Assembly (NCBI RefSeq): GCF_022419205.1
Contig: NZ_JAJOZU010000004.1
Span: forward strand, 256,995-320,994
Source of the DNA: Thermomonas alba
Lineage (GTDB): Bacteria; Pseudomonadota; Gammaproteobacteria; Xanthomonadales; Xanthomonadaceae
DNA: 64,000 nucleotides
Direction of reading: 5' to 3'
In this document: positions 1 through 8,286 of the stretch, one piece after another
How positions within the stretch are numbered: position 1 is the stretch's first letter
How the letters are laid out: each line of letters begins with the position of its first letter
Position numbers and translations under genes: made by a program
The notes under the pieces: generated by a model
What the model was told of the DNA's origin: nothing
The model's database searches: none
The model's input: the letters and a program-made list of their open reading frames with translations, nothing else

Positions 1-1
1 C

Positions 2-1084
2 GCAGACCTCGATATCGACGATCTGGCCGACCTGGCCGAAGACCTGCCGGACAAGGTCATCGACGAAGTCCTCAAGTCGATGGACCGCGAGAACCGCGAG
101 CGCCTGGAGCAGGTCCTGTCCTACGAGGAGGGCACCGCCGGGCGCCTGATGAACCCGGACGTGGTGACGGTGCGCGCCGACACCACGGTGGATGTGGTGC
201 TGCGCTACCTGCGCCTGCGCGGCGAGCTGCCCGAACACACCGACCATCTGTATGTGGTCAGCAAGCGCCACCAATATCTGGGGCGCATTGCCCTGCAGGA
301 TCTGTTGATCCATGCACCCAGCACCCCGATCAATCAGCTGATCGACGACACCCAGCCGGCGATCGAAGTGCATGAGAGCGCCGAGGAAGTCGCGCGCAAG
401 TTCTCCGACCACGACTGGATCTCCGCGCCGGTGGTGGACGAGAGCAACGTCCTGCTCGGACGCATCACCATCGACGACGTGGTGGACATCATCCGCGAGC
501 AGGCCGAACACCAGGCGCTCTCCGCTGCCGGTCTAGACGAAGACGAGGATCTGTTCAGCCCGGTCTGGCGCGCCACCCGCCGGCGCATGCTCTGGCTCGG
601 CATCAACCTCGCCACCGCCTTCCTGGCCGCCAGCGTGGTGGGCCAGTTCGAAGAGACCATCCACGCCCTGACCGCGCTGGCGGTGCTGATGCCGATCGTG
701 GCCGGCATGGGCGGCAACGCCGGCACCCAGGTGCTGGCGCTGATGGTGCGCGGCATCGCGCTGGGTCAGGTGGGCGCCTCCAACATCCGCACCCTGCTGT
801 GGAAAGAGTCGCGGGTCGCGCTGCTCAACGGCCTCGGCCTCGGCCTGGTGCTGGCGCTGGTGGTGCTGCTGTGGTTCCACGACCTCGGCCTGTCGCTGGT
901 GATCGCCATCGCGCTCACCTGCAACCTGCTGTTCGCCGCCCTCGCCGGCGTGCTGGTGCCGGTGACCCTCAAGCGCCTGGGCTACGACCCCGCGCTGGCC
1001 AGCAGCATCTTCCTCACCACCGTCACCGACGTGATGGGCTTTTTCACCTTCCTCGGCCTAGCCACGCTTTTGCTTCTGCGGTGA
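2..1084 (+). CDS. mgtE: Magnesium transporter MgtE (5'-truncated by window edge)
   Basis: Homodimeric inner-membrane Mg2+ channel gated by cytosolic Mg2+. The frame is open to the window edge, so the start and most of the MgtE N-domain lie outside; the visible part begins with the Asp/Leu-rich end of that domain (DLADLAEDLPDKV). Two CBS repeats follow (about residues 60-175 of the visible part), then a C-terminal membrane domain of about five helices. Family hallmarks are present: the GGNAGTQ segment between membrane helices and the TDVMGFF stretch in the last helix that carries the pore aspartate. The first in-frame ATG is at 80, but it is internal by family comparison. The gene ends just before the hairpin element at 1160-1311 and has no T-tailed terminator of its own. 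Confidence 0.93.
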   Translation, partial: ADLDIDDLADLAEDLPDKVIDEVLKSMDRENRERLEQVLSYEEGTAGRLMNPDVVTVRADTTVDVVLRYLRLRGELPEHTDHLYVVSKRHQYLGRIALQDLLIHAPSTPINQLIDDTQPAIEVHESAEEVARKFSDHDWISAPVVDESNVLLGRITIDDVVDIIREQAEHQALSAAGLDEDEDLFSPVWRATRRRMLWLGINLATAFLAASVVGQFEETIHALTALAVLMPIVAGMGGNAGTQVLALMVRGIALGQVGASNIRTLLWKESRVALLNGLGLGLVLALVVLLWFHDLGLSLVIAIALTCNLLFAALAGVLVPVTLKRLGYDPALASSIFLTTVTDVMGFFTFLGLATLLLLR

Positions 1085-1376
1085 GCGGGGGGTCGACACC
1101 CCGCTAATCGAGGCGAGAGAACGATTCAGAAAACCGCTTCTTCACGTCCAATCTCCTTGGGAAGGTCTGAACAACGCCATCCAGGCGTTGTCAGCCCACG
1201 CCGAGTCCGGTACAGGCCCGGACTCGGCTCGCACGCATCAATCACTTGTGCGATTGATGCGTGGCCGGCCCTCCATGGCCGGCAGGAACCTCTGATTTGA
1301 TCAGAGGTTCCCTTGTCGGTGGGGATTGGACTCCAGATCGCGGTGCTACTCAAATGCGGGGGGACGTCGGCCTTTG
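1085..1376. other. Intergenic region occupied by a hairpin-array element
   Basis: This gap of about 290 bp between mgtE and the cysteine-rich protein gene has no credible reading frame. More than half of it is the 152-bp hairpin element described separately. The remaining right part (1316-1376) has no recognisable signal. Base composition falls here from the window's usual high GC towards about 50% in the next gene. Confidence 0.6.
1160..1311. mobile_element. MITE-like element made of five consecutive perfect hairpins
   Basis: Ends are imperfect terminal inverted repeats: GGAAGGTCTGAACAA at 1160-1174 and, inverted, GGAACCTCTGATCAA at 1297-1311 (12 of 15 match). The same 4 bases, CTTG, flank both sides (1156-1159 and 1312-1315), as expected for a target-site duplication. 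Inside are five perfect stems: 1171-1178/1184-1191 (8 bp), 1200-1210/1218-1228 (11 bp), 1232-1243/1252-1263 (12 bp), 1264-1270/1277-1283 (7 bp, GCCGGCC, REP-like) and 1285-1296/1300-1311 (12 bp). It has no coding capacity. The features fit a non-autonomous transposon of IS5-like habit or a compound REP-type repeat. Mobility is inferred from the ends; no second copy was noticed in this window. Confidence 0.55.
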
Positions 1377-2132
1377 CTATACACCACTCATAGTGCACGA
1401 ACTGCAATTGGAGGCATTGCACCAATAAACGCCAATAATGACATTGCCTTCTTTGGGGCAGCTAGCACCGACATTGCATTTACATGTGATAGCGGCAATG
1501 CTGGGGTAAGTGACCATATTTATTGCCGCCAAGCCCATGAAGGCATCACCGATGGCCGATCCAGCTCTTGGCATTTTTATGGTCTTTGGGAGCCCAATAG
1601 CAGCAAGGCGACCATAAATTTTAACCGCCGCATAGAAATCTTCTGGAGCATTTGCTGGAACGCCTAGCGTGTTTTTGAATTCTTGAATTGATGCCTGCAC
1701 TTCTGGAGCGGAGAGAAGTTCATGATCGACAGATGGTAGTTTCCCGAGTTCGCTTTTATCTGCGAATCTAACACCAATATCCTCATCGCGGACTGGGTAA
1801 AGCGCTAAGGCACCACCCCCAGATTTTGTACAGGCAGAACATGATGTCATGACGCAGGCTACCTGGCCGTTGAATGCGCCTGGACTACATCCTGTGCCTG
1901 TGGTGCATCTACAAGTAACAGCCGCAACAGTTGTATGAGACCACTTCCCATTCAGATTCTGGAGCATTGTCCATCCTTCTGGAACGCCAATGCTCATCGA
2001 TCCATCTTTATTTTGGATGTAAGCTGTATCGGCTGGAAAACCATTGCCGATGGGGCTGCAAACTTTTGGCCCGGCAGCAAAAGACGCTGGCACGATCAAT
2101 GCTACTAAAAGCAAAGCAATAGCAAATTTCAT
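1377..2132 (-). CDS. Secreted cysteine-rich protein with duplicated six-Cys module, function unknown
   Basis: 251 aa. Residues 1-20 form a clear Sec signal peptide (MKFAIALLLVALIVPASFAA), so the protein is exported. The mature part contains the same cysteine pattern twice: C74-x-C76-x5-C82-x10-C93-x4-C98-x2-C101 and C217-x-C219-x5-C225-x12-C238-x4-C243-x2-C246. Both are preceded by a hydrophobic A-[VI]-T run and end in S-[AS]-C-T-x-S-G. The pattern could hold three disulfides or a metal in each module. I recognise no family. The ATG at 2132 is chosen over the one at 2159 because GGGGGAG lies just upstream and the signal peptide starts there. Codon use and GC (about 50%) differ sharply from all neighbours, which points to transfer. 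It stands alone, next to the hairpin element. Confidence 0.72.
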   Translation of the reverse strand: MKFAIALLLVALIVPASFAAGPKVCSPIGNGFPADTAYIQNKDGSMSIGVPEGWTMLQNLNGKWSHTTVAAVTCRCTTGTGCSPGAFNGQVACVMTSCSACTKSGGGALALYPVRDEDIGVRFADKSELGKLPSVDHELLSAPEVQASIQEFKNTLGVPANAPEDFYAAVKIYGRLAAIGLPKTIKMPRAGSAIGDAFMGLAAINMVTYPSIAAITCKCNVGASCPKEGNVIIGVYWCNASNCSSCTMSGV

Positions 2133-2452
2133 AGCGACTCTCCCCCATGAAAGCGTCAATGCTGACGCTAAACAACAGCATGGTCTCGGGGCTTGTCAAG
2201 CCGAGCAGTTCCAGAATCAGCCAGCGACGATCGCCCCGTTGTTCGTGACGCCATCCCGCCACGTCATATCCCGCCCAGCCCCCAAGCTGAGAAATACAAT
2301 CCCCGTCGGCCACGGCCGATCCCCACTTTGTTGCCTCGACAACAGCAATTCTGGCGGGTCGGCCGTGCGTCTCTCCCCTCAGTTGGGAGAAGAACCAAAA
2401 AAAAGCCGCCGGATAACCCCGGCGGCTTCGAAAATACGCACGGCGATACTTA
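2133..2452. other. Intergenic region, low-GC side of the transferred patch
   Basis: No gene is supported here. It holds the 5' side of the cysteine-rich gene, with an exact TTGACA -35-like hexamer on the minus strand (2194-2199) but no convincing -10 at the right distance. At its right edge is the intrinsic terminator of the Oar-type receptor gene (2397-2428). The stretch between about 2215 and 2390 shows nothing I can interpret. Confidence 0.5.
2397..2428 (-). terminator. Rho-independent terminator of the Oar-like receptor gene
   Basis: On the minus strand a 10-bp stem (AAGCCGCCGG, 2403-2412, pairing with 2419-2428) with a 6-nt loop is followed by an eight-base T tract. It lies 25 nt after the receptor stop codon. 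Confidence 0.9.
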
Positions 2453-5400
2453 TCAGAACTGGTAGCGCACCGTAAACCGCAGGTAGCGCGGGCTCTGGAA
2501 GTTGGCCGCGTTCAGGAAGTTCGGGTTATAGGTGGGCGTCGAACGGTCAAGCTCCGACCTCTCGTCGTACTCCGTCACCGTCTGGAAGTTGAAGACATTG
2601 AACGCATCCACCGCCAGCGTCAACTTCTTGTCAGCCCAGTTCGGCTGATAAGACACCTGCAGATCGACGTTCCTGGTCCAAGGCGTACGCCCGAAAGCAC
2701 CACGCTGACTCAGGAACTTATTGCCGTTCTGATCCAGGCAGTAGAAGCTCGACGGACCGTAAGCATTGAGGCTGCTGGCATCCACACCCAGCCCCGTGAG
2801 CGGGACATAGCCAGTGCAGTTCACCGGCCGCCCGGACTGGACCAACAGATTGGCGCCCACGCGCCACTCATCGTTGATTTTGTAAGACCCGAACAGCTTC
2901 AAGGTATGCCGGCGATCATTCGGCAGGTAGCCGTACGCGCCATCCTCGAACAGACGATGGTCGAAGTCCTGGGTCAAACCAGCATCTTCCTGCTCCAGGG
3001 TCGAATTGACGTAGCCCTCGACATTACCGCGGCTCTTGGCGAACGTATACGAGCCCTGCAGGAACCAGTTGTCACCCGCGTTGCGCTCCCAGAACAACTC
3101 CAATGCGTTGTAGCTACGCTGATACTTGGGCAGCCCCAGGTAACTATTGGGCACGGTTACGACGGTGTAGTTCCCGTCACTGTTCAGATCGAGCGCGATC
3201 TTGATATCGCGACCCGGGTTGACGATGAAGCATGTCGCCATCGAACTCGGATCGAAATTGGTGTAACCGTTGTCGTTGGCCCAGTTAACGAACGCCTGAT
3301 GACTGCAATAGTCATCCATGCCATTCTTGACCTGGCGATGGATCGCACGCGCACCCACCGTCCATGCATCGTTGAGCTGCATCTGCATACCGAGGATGAA
3401 CTCATCCTGATACATGGGCTTGAGGTCGGTGACGGCGATGGTGCGCGGATCAGGCGGATTGAGCGAGCCATTCACCGATTCCGGCCCAATCTTGGAACCA
3501 ATCCCCAGCGGCACGCCATTGGCTGCATCCACGCCCGTGGTGTAGTAGAAGTTTTGGATCAGCACTTCCCCACCGCTGGCACGAATATTGGTATTGGACG
3601 CCACCGGGATGTAGTAGCGGCCGGCGTTACCGAATACCTTGAAGGTGGAGTCGCCGTTCACATCCCACGAGAAGCCCAGCCGCGGTGCGATCTGGTTGTC
3701 GGCCTTGACGAACGTATCACCCGTCGAGTTCTTGTTTTCAAACCCTTCCGAGCGCACGCCGGCATACACCAGGAACTTGTCGGTGAGCTGCCAGCTGTCT
3801 TCGAGGTAGTACGCCGTGTTCCTGACCTCATAGGATCCGGACGTGGTCTGGTAATACCAGCTGCGTGCGTAATTCTGCCCGTTCGCACCGCCATTGACCG
3901 TCACGCCATTGACGACTCGGGTGGTATTGGCCGGGACGAAGTAGAACCGCCAGTAAATGCCACCGGTGTAGACCTGGCCCGCATGACCCGAGGTGAACTT
4001 TTCGGTGTCATAGCCGAAGCGCAGATGATGGTTGCCCAGAATCCATTCACCATCGAGACGGAAGGCATTACGCGTATCCTTGTCCGGGCCCCAGTTGGGA
4101 TCACGAATGTAGGTCTGCGACTGATTCCAGCAACCAATGTAGGTAACGCTGCTAGGGTTGGTGCGGCTGTCATATGCGCGCGGGCAATTGCCGCCTGGCA
4201 GGGATTCCGGCGTGCGATAGGAATTGACGTTCTCCAGGCGCCCCGCCATTGCCGACAGGGTGAAGGAATCGGTGAGGTAGCCCGTGTACTTGCCGATGTA
4301 GACGTCGCCACCGTTTTCGACGTCGTATTCAGCATCCAAGTTCTGGTGCTGACCGACATACTTGGCCCCATTCGCATAGGAATAATCGCGATAGTGGGTC
4401 TTGTTCTTGTTGTGGATCCCGGTGAACTCGAGGACGTGGTTGTCGGTGATATTCCAGTCCAGCTTCACCAGCGCGTTCGGACTGGTGTCACTGGTATGAG
4501 TGCTGGTGATGCGGCGATAAGTATCGGACGAATTGCTGCGCCCTTCGATCAGACCGAAGAAGAACAGCTTGTCCTTTACCAGCGGGCCACCGCCATACAC
4601 GTTGTAGGTCAGAGATTCGCTCTCATTGGCGCTACGGTAGACGGAATAGATATCACCCGACTGCTGATCCAGAGGGTTGCGGGATACGACATCCTTGCCC
4701 GCTTCACGCCCCCACGAGGGCACCCAGTAAGCACTGACGCCCCCCTTCCACTCATTCGTGCCGCGCTTGGTCACCAGGCTGATCACGCCGCCCAGGGAGC
4801 GACCGAACTCGGCACCATAACCGCCGGTCTTGACCTGCTGCTCACCGATGGCATCGAACGGCAGGTCCGCGTAGGACAAGAAATTGCGGATGTTGGTGAC
4901 GTCGAAACCATTGATGTAATAGCCGTTTTCGGCCACGGAGGAGCCGCCAAACGACGCCAGATTGCCATTGCCAAGCCCGGTGTCCCCCTTCACGGTCCCC
5001 GGCGCAAGCAGGGCCACGTTGGTGATGTCACGCGCCACCGGCAGCTGCTGGATTTGCTGCTGGGTGAAGACCGTGGTGGACTCCACCGAAGACACGTCGA
5101 TCGGGTTGATGGCACCAGAGCCGATGACCGTCACAGTCCCCAGGGTCGTGGCCTGCTGATTCAGGCTCACGCTCGTACCCGTACCGACCTTGACCTGCAC
5201 TTCGCGGGTGACCCCGTTCGAAGTCACGCGATAGCGCCCCGGTTGCAGCTGCGAGAACGAGAAGCGCCCGTTCGCGTCTGCGCTGATCTGACGAGTCGCA
5301 CCAGTGTCGAGATTCTCGATCGAAACGCTGCTGTTCGCCGGCGCCTCGCCGAAAATCGAACCGACTGCGCTCTGCGCCTGCACGCCACCCGCGAAGCACA

Positions 5401-5461
5401 GACCCAGAGCAACGGTCAGCGCGCTTCGCTTCAGGCCTTTGGAGAGGTAAGTAGAAGCCAT
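2453..5461 (-). CDS. Oar-like TonB-dependent outer membrane receptor
   Basis: 1002 aa. A signal peptide (about residues 1-29) is followed by a carboxypeptidase-regulatory-like beta-sandwich (about 30-100, ending GRYRVTSNG), a plug domain (about 115-235, with FGGSSVAENGYYINGFDVTNIRN-type plug core) and a long beta-barrel ending in aromatic Phe (RYLRFTVRYQF), the usual outer-membrane insertion signal. This order is that of the Oar family, whose members are common in Xanthomonadaceae and take up large or peptide-like substrates; the ligand here cannot be read from sequence. GGGGG about 8 nt before the ATG serves as ribosome binding site. Monocistronic, with its own promoter (5537-5566) and terminator. 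Confidence 0.92.
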   Translation of the reverse strand: MASTYLSKGLKRSALTVALGLCFAGGVQAQSAVGSIFGEAPANSSVSIENLDTGATRQISADANGRFSFSQLQPGRYRVTSNGVTREVQVKVGTGTSVSLNQQATTLGTVTVIGSGAINPIDVSSVESTTVFTQQQIQQLPVARDITNVALLAPGTVKGDTGLGNGNLASFGGSSVAENGYYINGFDVTNIRNFLSYADLPFDAIGEQQVKTGGYGAEFGRSLGGVISLVTKRGTNEWKGGVSAYWVPSWGREAGKDVVSRNPLDQQSGDIYSVYRSANESESLTYNVYGGGPLVKDKLFFFGLIEGRSNSSDTYRRITSTHTSDTSPNALVKLDWNITDNHVLEFTGIHNKNKTHYRDYSYANGAKYVGQHQNLDAEYDVENGGDVYIGKYTGYLTDSFTLSAMAGRLENVNSYRTPESLPGGNCPRAYDSRTNPSSVTYIGCWNQSQTYIRDPNWGPDKDTRNAFRLDGEWILGNHHLRFGYDTEKFTSGHAGQVYTGGIYWRFYFVPANTTRVVNGVTVNGGANGQNYARSWYYQTTSGSYEVRNTAYYLEDSWQLTDKFLVYAGVRSEGFENKNSTGDTFVKADNQIAPRLGFSWDVNGDSTFKVFGNAGRYYIPVASNTNIRASGGEVLIQNFYYTTGVDAANGVPLGIGSKIGPESVNGSLNPPDPRTIAVTDLKPMYQDEFILGMQMQLNDAWTVGARAIHRQVKNGMDDYCSHQAFVNWANDNGYTNFDPSSMATCFIVNPGRDIKIALDLNSDGNYTVVTVPNSYLGLPKYQRSYNALELFWERNAGDNWFLQGSYTFAKSRGNVEGYVNSTLEQEDAGLTQDFDHRLFEDGAYGYLPNDRRHTLKLFGSYKINDEWRVGANLLVQSGRPVNCTGYVPLTGLGVDASSLNAYGPSSFYCLDQNGNKFLSQRGAFGRTPWTRNVDLQVSYQPNWADKKLTLAVDAFNVFNFQTVTEYDERSELDRSTPTYNPNFLNAANFQSPRYLRFTVRYQF

Positions 5462-5776
5462 TGTGTGTAACCCCCTATGTGGGACGAAGTGACTTGAAGT
5501 TGAGATGCGTCCGGCCGGAGCTGGCCCGACTTCCCGACTATAGGACAGTCAACACTTCTTTAACAAGCCCCTTAGCGGCCATTCATGATGCTATCTGCGC
5601 ATTCAGCTTCAGATGCAGCGGGCGCCTTGATCGGGCTTGACATCCGGACGTTGGGGCCCGTCTCGCACCATCGTTATCGTTGACGCGCCCCGGCAAGACC
5701 GAGGCGCGTCTGGACGACGCAAGCGGGGAAAGGATGCGGCGCAGACGGTCCTGGCGGGTATGCGCTTGCCTGCCGA
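5462..5776. other. Intergenic region between pckG and the Oar-like receptor
   Basis: 315 bp without a credible gene. It contains the leader and promoter of the receptor gene (5462-5566) and, nearer to pckG, a hairpin with 8-bp arms GACGCGCC/GGCGCGTC (5682-5689 and 5703-5710) that lacks a T tract but may mark the 3' end of the pckG transcript. Nothing else was recognised. Confidence 0.5.
5537..5566 (-). promoter_or_regulatory. Predicted sigma70 promoter of the Oar-like receptor
   Basis: On the minus strand TTGTTA (5561-5566) and TATAGT (5537-5542, five of six matches to consensus) are separated by 18 nt, leaving a leader of about 70 nt before the ATG. A TATAGTCG -10 of the same form occurs upstream of the fadL-type gene (25555-25560). 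Confidence 0.45.
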
Positions 5777-7531
5777 TCAGCTCTTCAGCGCGCGCGCGAT
5801 GCGCTGCTGCTCGGCGCGCAGCGCCTGCGGCAGGCGCGGGCCGTAGTCGTCGAGATAGGCTTCGATGCTCGCGAGCTCCGCTTGCCAGCCCGCGTGGTCG
5901 AGGCCAAACAGCTTGGCCCGGGCCTCGTCGGACAGCGTCAGCCCCTCGAGGTTGAGATCCTCGGCGCGCGGCAGGTGCCCGATCGGGGTCTCGACCGCGC
6001 CGGCGCGTCCTTCCACCCGGCCGATCATCCACTCCAGCACGCGCAGGTTCTCGCCAAAGCCGGGCCACAGGAACTTGCCGTCGTCGCCCTTGCGGAACCA
6101 GTTGACGTGGAAGATGGCGGGCAGTTGCGCGCCCGGGCGCTCGAATGAGAGCCAGTGCGCGAAGTAGTCGGCGAAGTTGTAGCCGCAGAACGGCTTCATC
6201 GCCATCGGGTCGCGACGCATCACGCCGACCGCACCGGTCGCTGCCGCGGTCGTCTCCGACCCCATCGCGGCGCCGACCAGCACGCCGTGAGTCCAGTCGC
6301 GCGCCTGGAACACCAGCGGCACCAGCGAGGCGCGGCGGCCGCCGAACACGATCGCGCTGATCGGCACGCCGCGCGGGTCTTCGGCCATCGGGGAGTACGA
6401 CGGACACTGGCGGGCGCTGACGGTGAAGCGTGCGTTGGGGTGCGCCGCCGGGCCATTGTCCGGCCGCCACGGCCGCCCCTGCCAATCCAGCGCGGGCGTC
6501 AGGCCGTTGTCGATGCCCTCCCACCAGGGCTGGCCATCGGCGGTCATCGCCACATTGGTGAAGATGGTGTTGGCGCGAATCATGGCCATCGCATTCGGGT
6601 TGGACGCGTTCGACGTGCCCGGCGCGACGCCGAAGAACCCGGCCTCCGGATTGATCGCATAAAGACGGCCGTCGGTGCCCGGACGCATCCAGCAGATGTC
6701 GTCGCCCACCGTCCACACCTTCCAGCCGGCGCGGCGGTAGCCTTCCGGCGGAATCAGCATGGCCAGGTTGGTCTTGCCGCAGGCGGACGGGAACGCCGCG
6801 GCAATGTAGTGGGTCTGGCCCCTCGGGGTCTCGACCCCGAGGATCAGCATGTGCTCGGCCAGCCAGCCTTCCTGGCGGGCCTGCCAGGAGGCGATGCGCA
6901 GCGCATGGCATTTCTTGCCGAGCAGGGCATTGCCGCCATAGCCAGAGCCGTAGGATTTGATCGTGAGCTCTTCCGGGAAGTGCATGATGAAGCGACGGTT
7001 GGGATCGAGCTCGCCGATGGAGTGCAGTCCCTTCACGAACGTGCCCTCGCGTTCGATCCGCGCCAGCGCGGACGCGCCCATGCGGGTCATGATGCGCATG
7101 TTGGCCACCACGTAGGGCGAATCGGTGATCTCCACCCCGCAGCGCGACAGCGGCGAGTCGATCGGGCCCATGCAGTATGGGATGACGTACATCGTGCGGC
7201 CTTGCATGCAGCCGTCGAACAGGGCGTCCATCCTGGCGTGCGCCTCTGCCGGCGCCATCCAGTGGTTGTTGGGGCCGGCGTCCTCGCGCTCCGTGGTGCA
7301 GACGAAGGTGAGGTGCTCGACCCGCGCCACGTCGTCCGGATGCGAACGGTGCAGCCAGCTGCCGGGATGGGTGGCCTGATTCAGCTGGATCAGGGTGCCG
7401 TCGGCCTGCATGCGCGCGATCAGCGCCGCATTCTCGGCGTCACTGCCATCGCACCAGTGGATGGCGGCGGGACGGGTGAGGCGCGCGACCTCCGCGACCC
7501 ATTGGTTCAAGGATGCGAGCTTGCTTGTCAT
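5777..7531 (-). CDS. pckG: Phosphoenolpyruvate carboxykinase (GTP)
   Basis: 584 aa, near the usual length of about 600 for GTP-type PEPCK. It converts oxaloacetate and GTP to PEP, CO2 and GDP, the entry step of gluconeogenesis in the cytosol. The kinase-1a P-loop with the reactive cysteine is intact (AFPSACGKTNLAMLIPP), as are the substrate-binding RFIMHFPEELTIKSYGSGYGG region (in two conserved parts), the MGSETTAAA segment and the C-terminal guanine-binding part (PFCGYNFADYFAHWL). The ATG at 7531 is preferred to the longer frame because AAGGAC lies upstream and the protein aligns from MTSKLASLNQWV. It lies 83 nt downstream of the tetR gene on the same strand, with a 14-bp perfect palindrome (7545-7558) just upstream of its start. 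Confidence 0.95.
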   Translation of the reverse strand: MTSKLASLNQWVAEVARLTRPAAIHWCDGSDAENAALIARMQADGTLIQLNQATHPGSWLHRSHPDDVARVEHLTFVCTTEREDAGPNNHWMAPAEAHARMDALFDGCMQGRTMYVIPYCMGPIDSPLSRCGVEITDSPYVVANMRIMTRMGASALARIEREGTFVKGLHSIGELDPNRRFIMHFPEELTIKSYGSGYGGNALLGKKCHALRIASWQARQEGWLAEHMLILGVETPRGQTHYIAAAFPSACGKTNLAMLIPPEGYRRAGWKVWTVGDDICWMRPGTDGRLYAINPEAGFFGVAPGTSNASNPNAMAMIRANTIFTNVAMTADGQPWWEGIDNGLTPALDWQGRPWRPDNGPAAHPNARFTVSARQCPSYSPMAEDPRGVPISAIVFGGRRASLVPLVFQARDWTHGVLVGAAMGSETTAAATGAVGVMRRDPMAMKPFCGYNFADYFAHWLSFERPGAQLPAIFHVNWFRKGDDGKFLWPGFGENLRVLEWMIGRVEGRAGAVETPIGHLPRAEDLNLEGLTLSDEARAKLFGLDHAGWQAELASIEAYLDDYGPRLPQALRAEQQRIARALKS

Positions 7532-7544
7532 CGGGCGAAGTCCT

Positions 7545-7558
7545 TGCCTGATCAGGCA
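7545..7558. promoter_or_regulatory. 14-bp perfect palindrome upstream of pckG
   Basis: TGCCTGATCAGGCA reads the same on both strands and sits 14 nt before the pckG start codon, overlapping the ribosome binding region. It could be an operator or an RNA hairpin that controls translation. A related split palindrome, TTGCCTG-N5-CAGGCAA, occurs at 27809-27827. Confidence 0.35.
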
Positions 7559-7614
7559 CTGGTTGAAATCGATTGCAGGAGCGCGCGCGGAATGGCGGCC
7601 GGATGCGGCGGCGC

Positions 7615-8202
7615 TCAGGCCGGCTGCGGCACCAACGTGGCCATCATGTGTTCGATGTAGCCGTCGAAGCCTTCGATCGGCTGACGCGCGCGGAAGCGCG
7701 GCAGCTCCAGCTGCAGCACCCCGACGTACATCGCATAGGTCATGCGCGCCCGGTTGAGCGCATCTTTCTGGCTCAGGCCAGCCTCGCGGAAGCACCTGAA
7801 CAGAAAGCCGATGCGGCGCTCCAGCACGTGCGCCAGCACCGCGTCGATCGCGGGGTGCCCTGCCGCCTTGAGCAGTTCGGAGTAGATGACGTGGGTCTTG
7901 TTGTGCTGGGCGATCAACCGGAACAGGGTGCGCAGCCGCTCGGCGGGATCGGTGATCGCTTCCAGCGCGCCATAGGCGGCCTGCTCGTCACGCTCCCAGC
8001 GATCCAGCGCCGCCTGCAGCAAGGCATCCCGCGAAGGGAAATGCCAGTAAAAGCTGCCCTTGGTGACACCCAGGCGGCGCGCCAGCGGCTCCACGGCCAC
8101 CGAGGCCACGCCCTGCTCGGCGATCTGGTCGAGCGCCTCCTTGGCCCAGTCATCGGCGCTCAGGCGCCCGCTGCGGGGAGCGATGTCGGTCATGAACGTC
8201 AT
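7615..8202 (-). CDS. TetR/AcrR-family transcriptional regulator
   Basis: 195 aa. The N-terminal TetR helix-turn-helix is clear (residues about 15-60, ending VTKGSFYWHFPSRDALL). The C-terminal ligand domain has no recognisable effector signature. It is transcribed divergently from fadE across a 171-bp gap that contains a strong promoter with an overlapping inverted repeat, so it most likely represses fadE and itself, with an acyl-CoA-type inducer; that is inferred from position. Two ATGs are possible (8202 and 8193); 8202 has GGAA just upstream. pckG follows on the same strand and might be cotranscribed, which would link fat breakdown and gluconeogenesis. Confidence 0.88.
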   Translation of the reverse strand: MTFMTDIAPRSGRLSADDWAKEALDQIAEQGVASVAVEPLARRLGVTKGSFYWHFPSRDALLQAALDRWERDEQAAYGALEAITDPAERLRTLFRLIAQHNKTHVIYSELLKAAGHPAIDAVLAHVLERRIGFLFRCFREAGLSQKDALNRARMTYAMYVGVLQLELPRFRARQPIEGFDGYIEHMMATLVPQPA

Positions 8203-8258
8203 GTTTCCGTACGGTGATGCAGGGCGCAGTATGCTGAGTTTTCACTCTTTTTTCTGCA

Positions 8259-8286
8259 TTGACAGCGCGCCGGCGGTTGCCATACT
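8259..8286 (+). promoter_or_regulatory. fadE promoter
   Basis: A perfect -35 TTGACA (8259-8264) is followed after 16 nt by CATACT (8281-8286, four of six matches to TATAAT). Start of transcription would be near 8293, about 80 nt before the fadE ATG. The -10 lies inside the inverted repeat at 8280-8297. Confidence 0.6.

Noticed and set aside
1264-1283. GCCGGCC-N6-GGCCGGC as an isolated REP sequence
   Set aside because: It is part of the continuous five-hairpin element rather than a separate repeat.
2194-2199. Exact TTGACA as promoter of the cysteine-rich gene
   Set aside because: No acceptable -10 lies at 16-18 nt; kept only as a note in the intergenic entry.
2906-5470. 854-aa open frame on the plus strand
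   Set aside because: It is the antisense shadow of the Oar-like receptor gene; composition is Ile/Val/Arg-rich without domains, whereas the minus strand gives a full TonB-dependent receptor.
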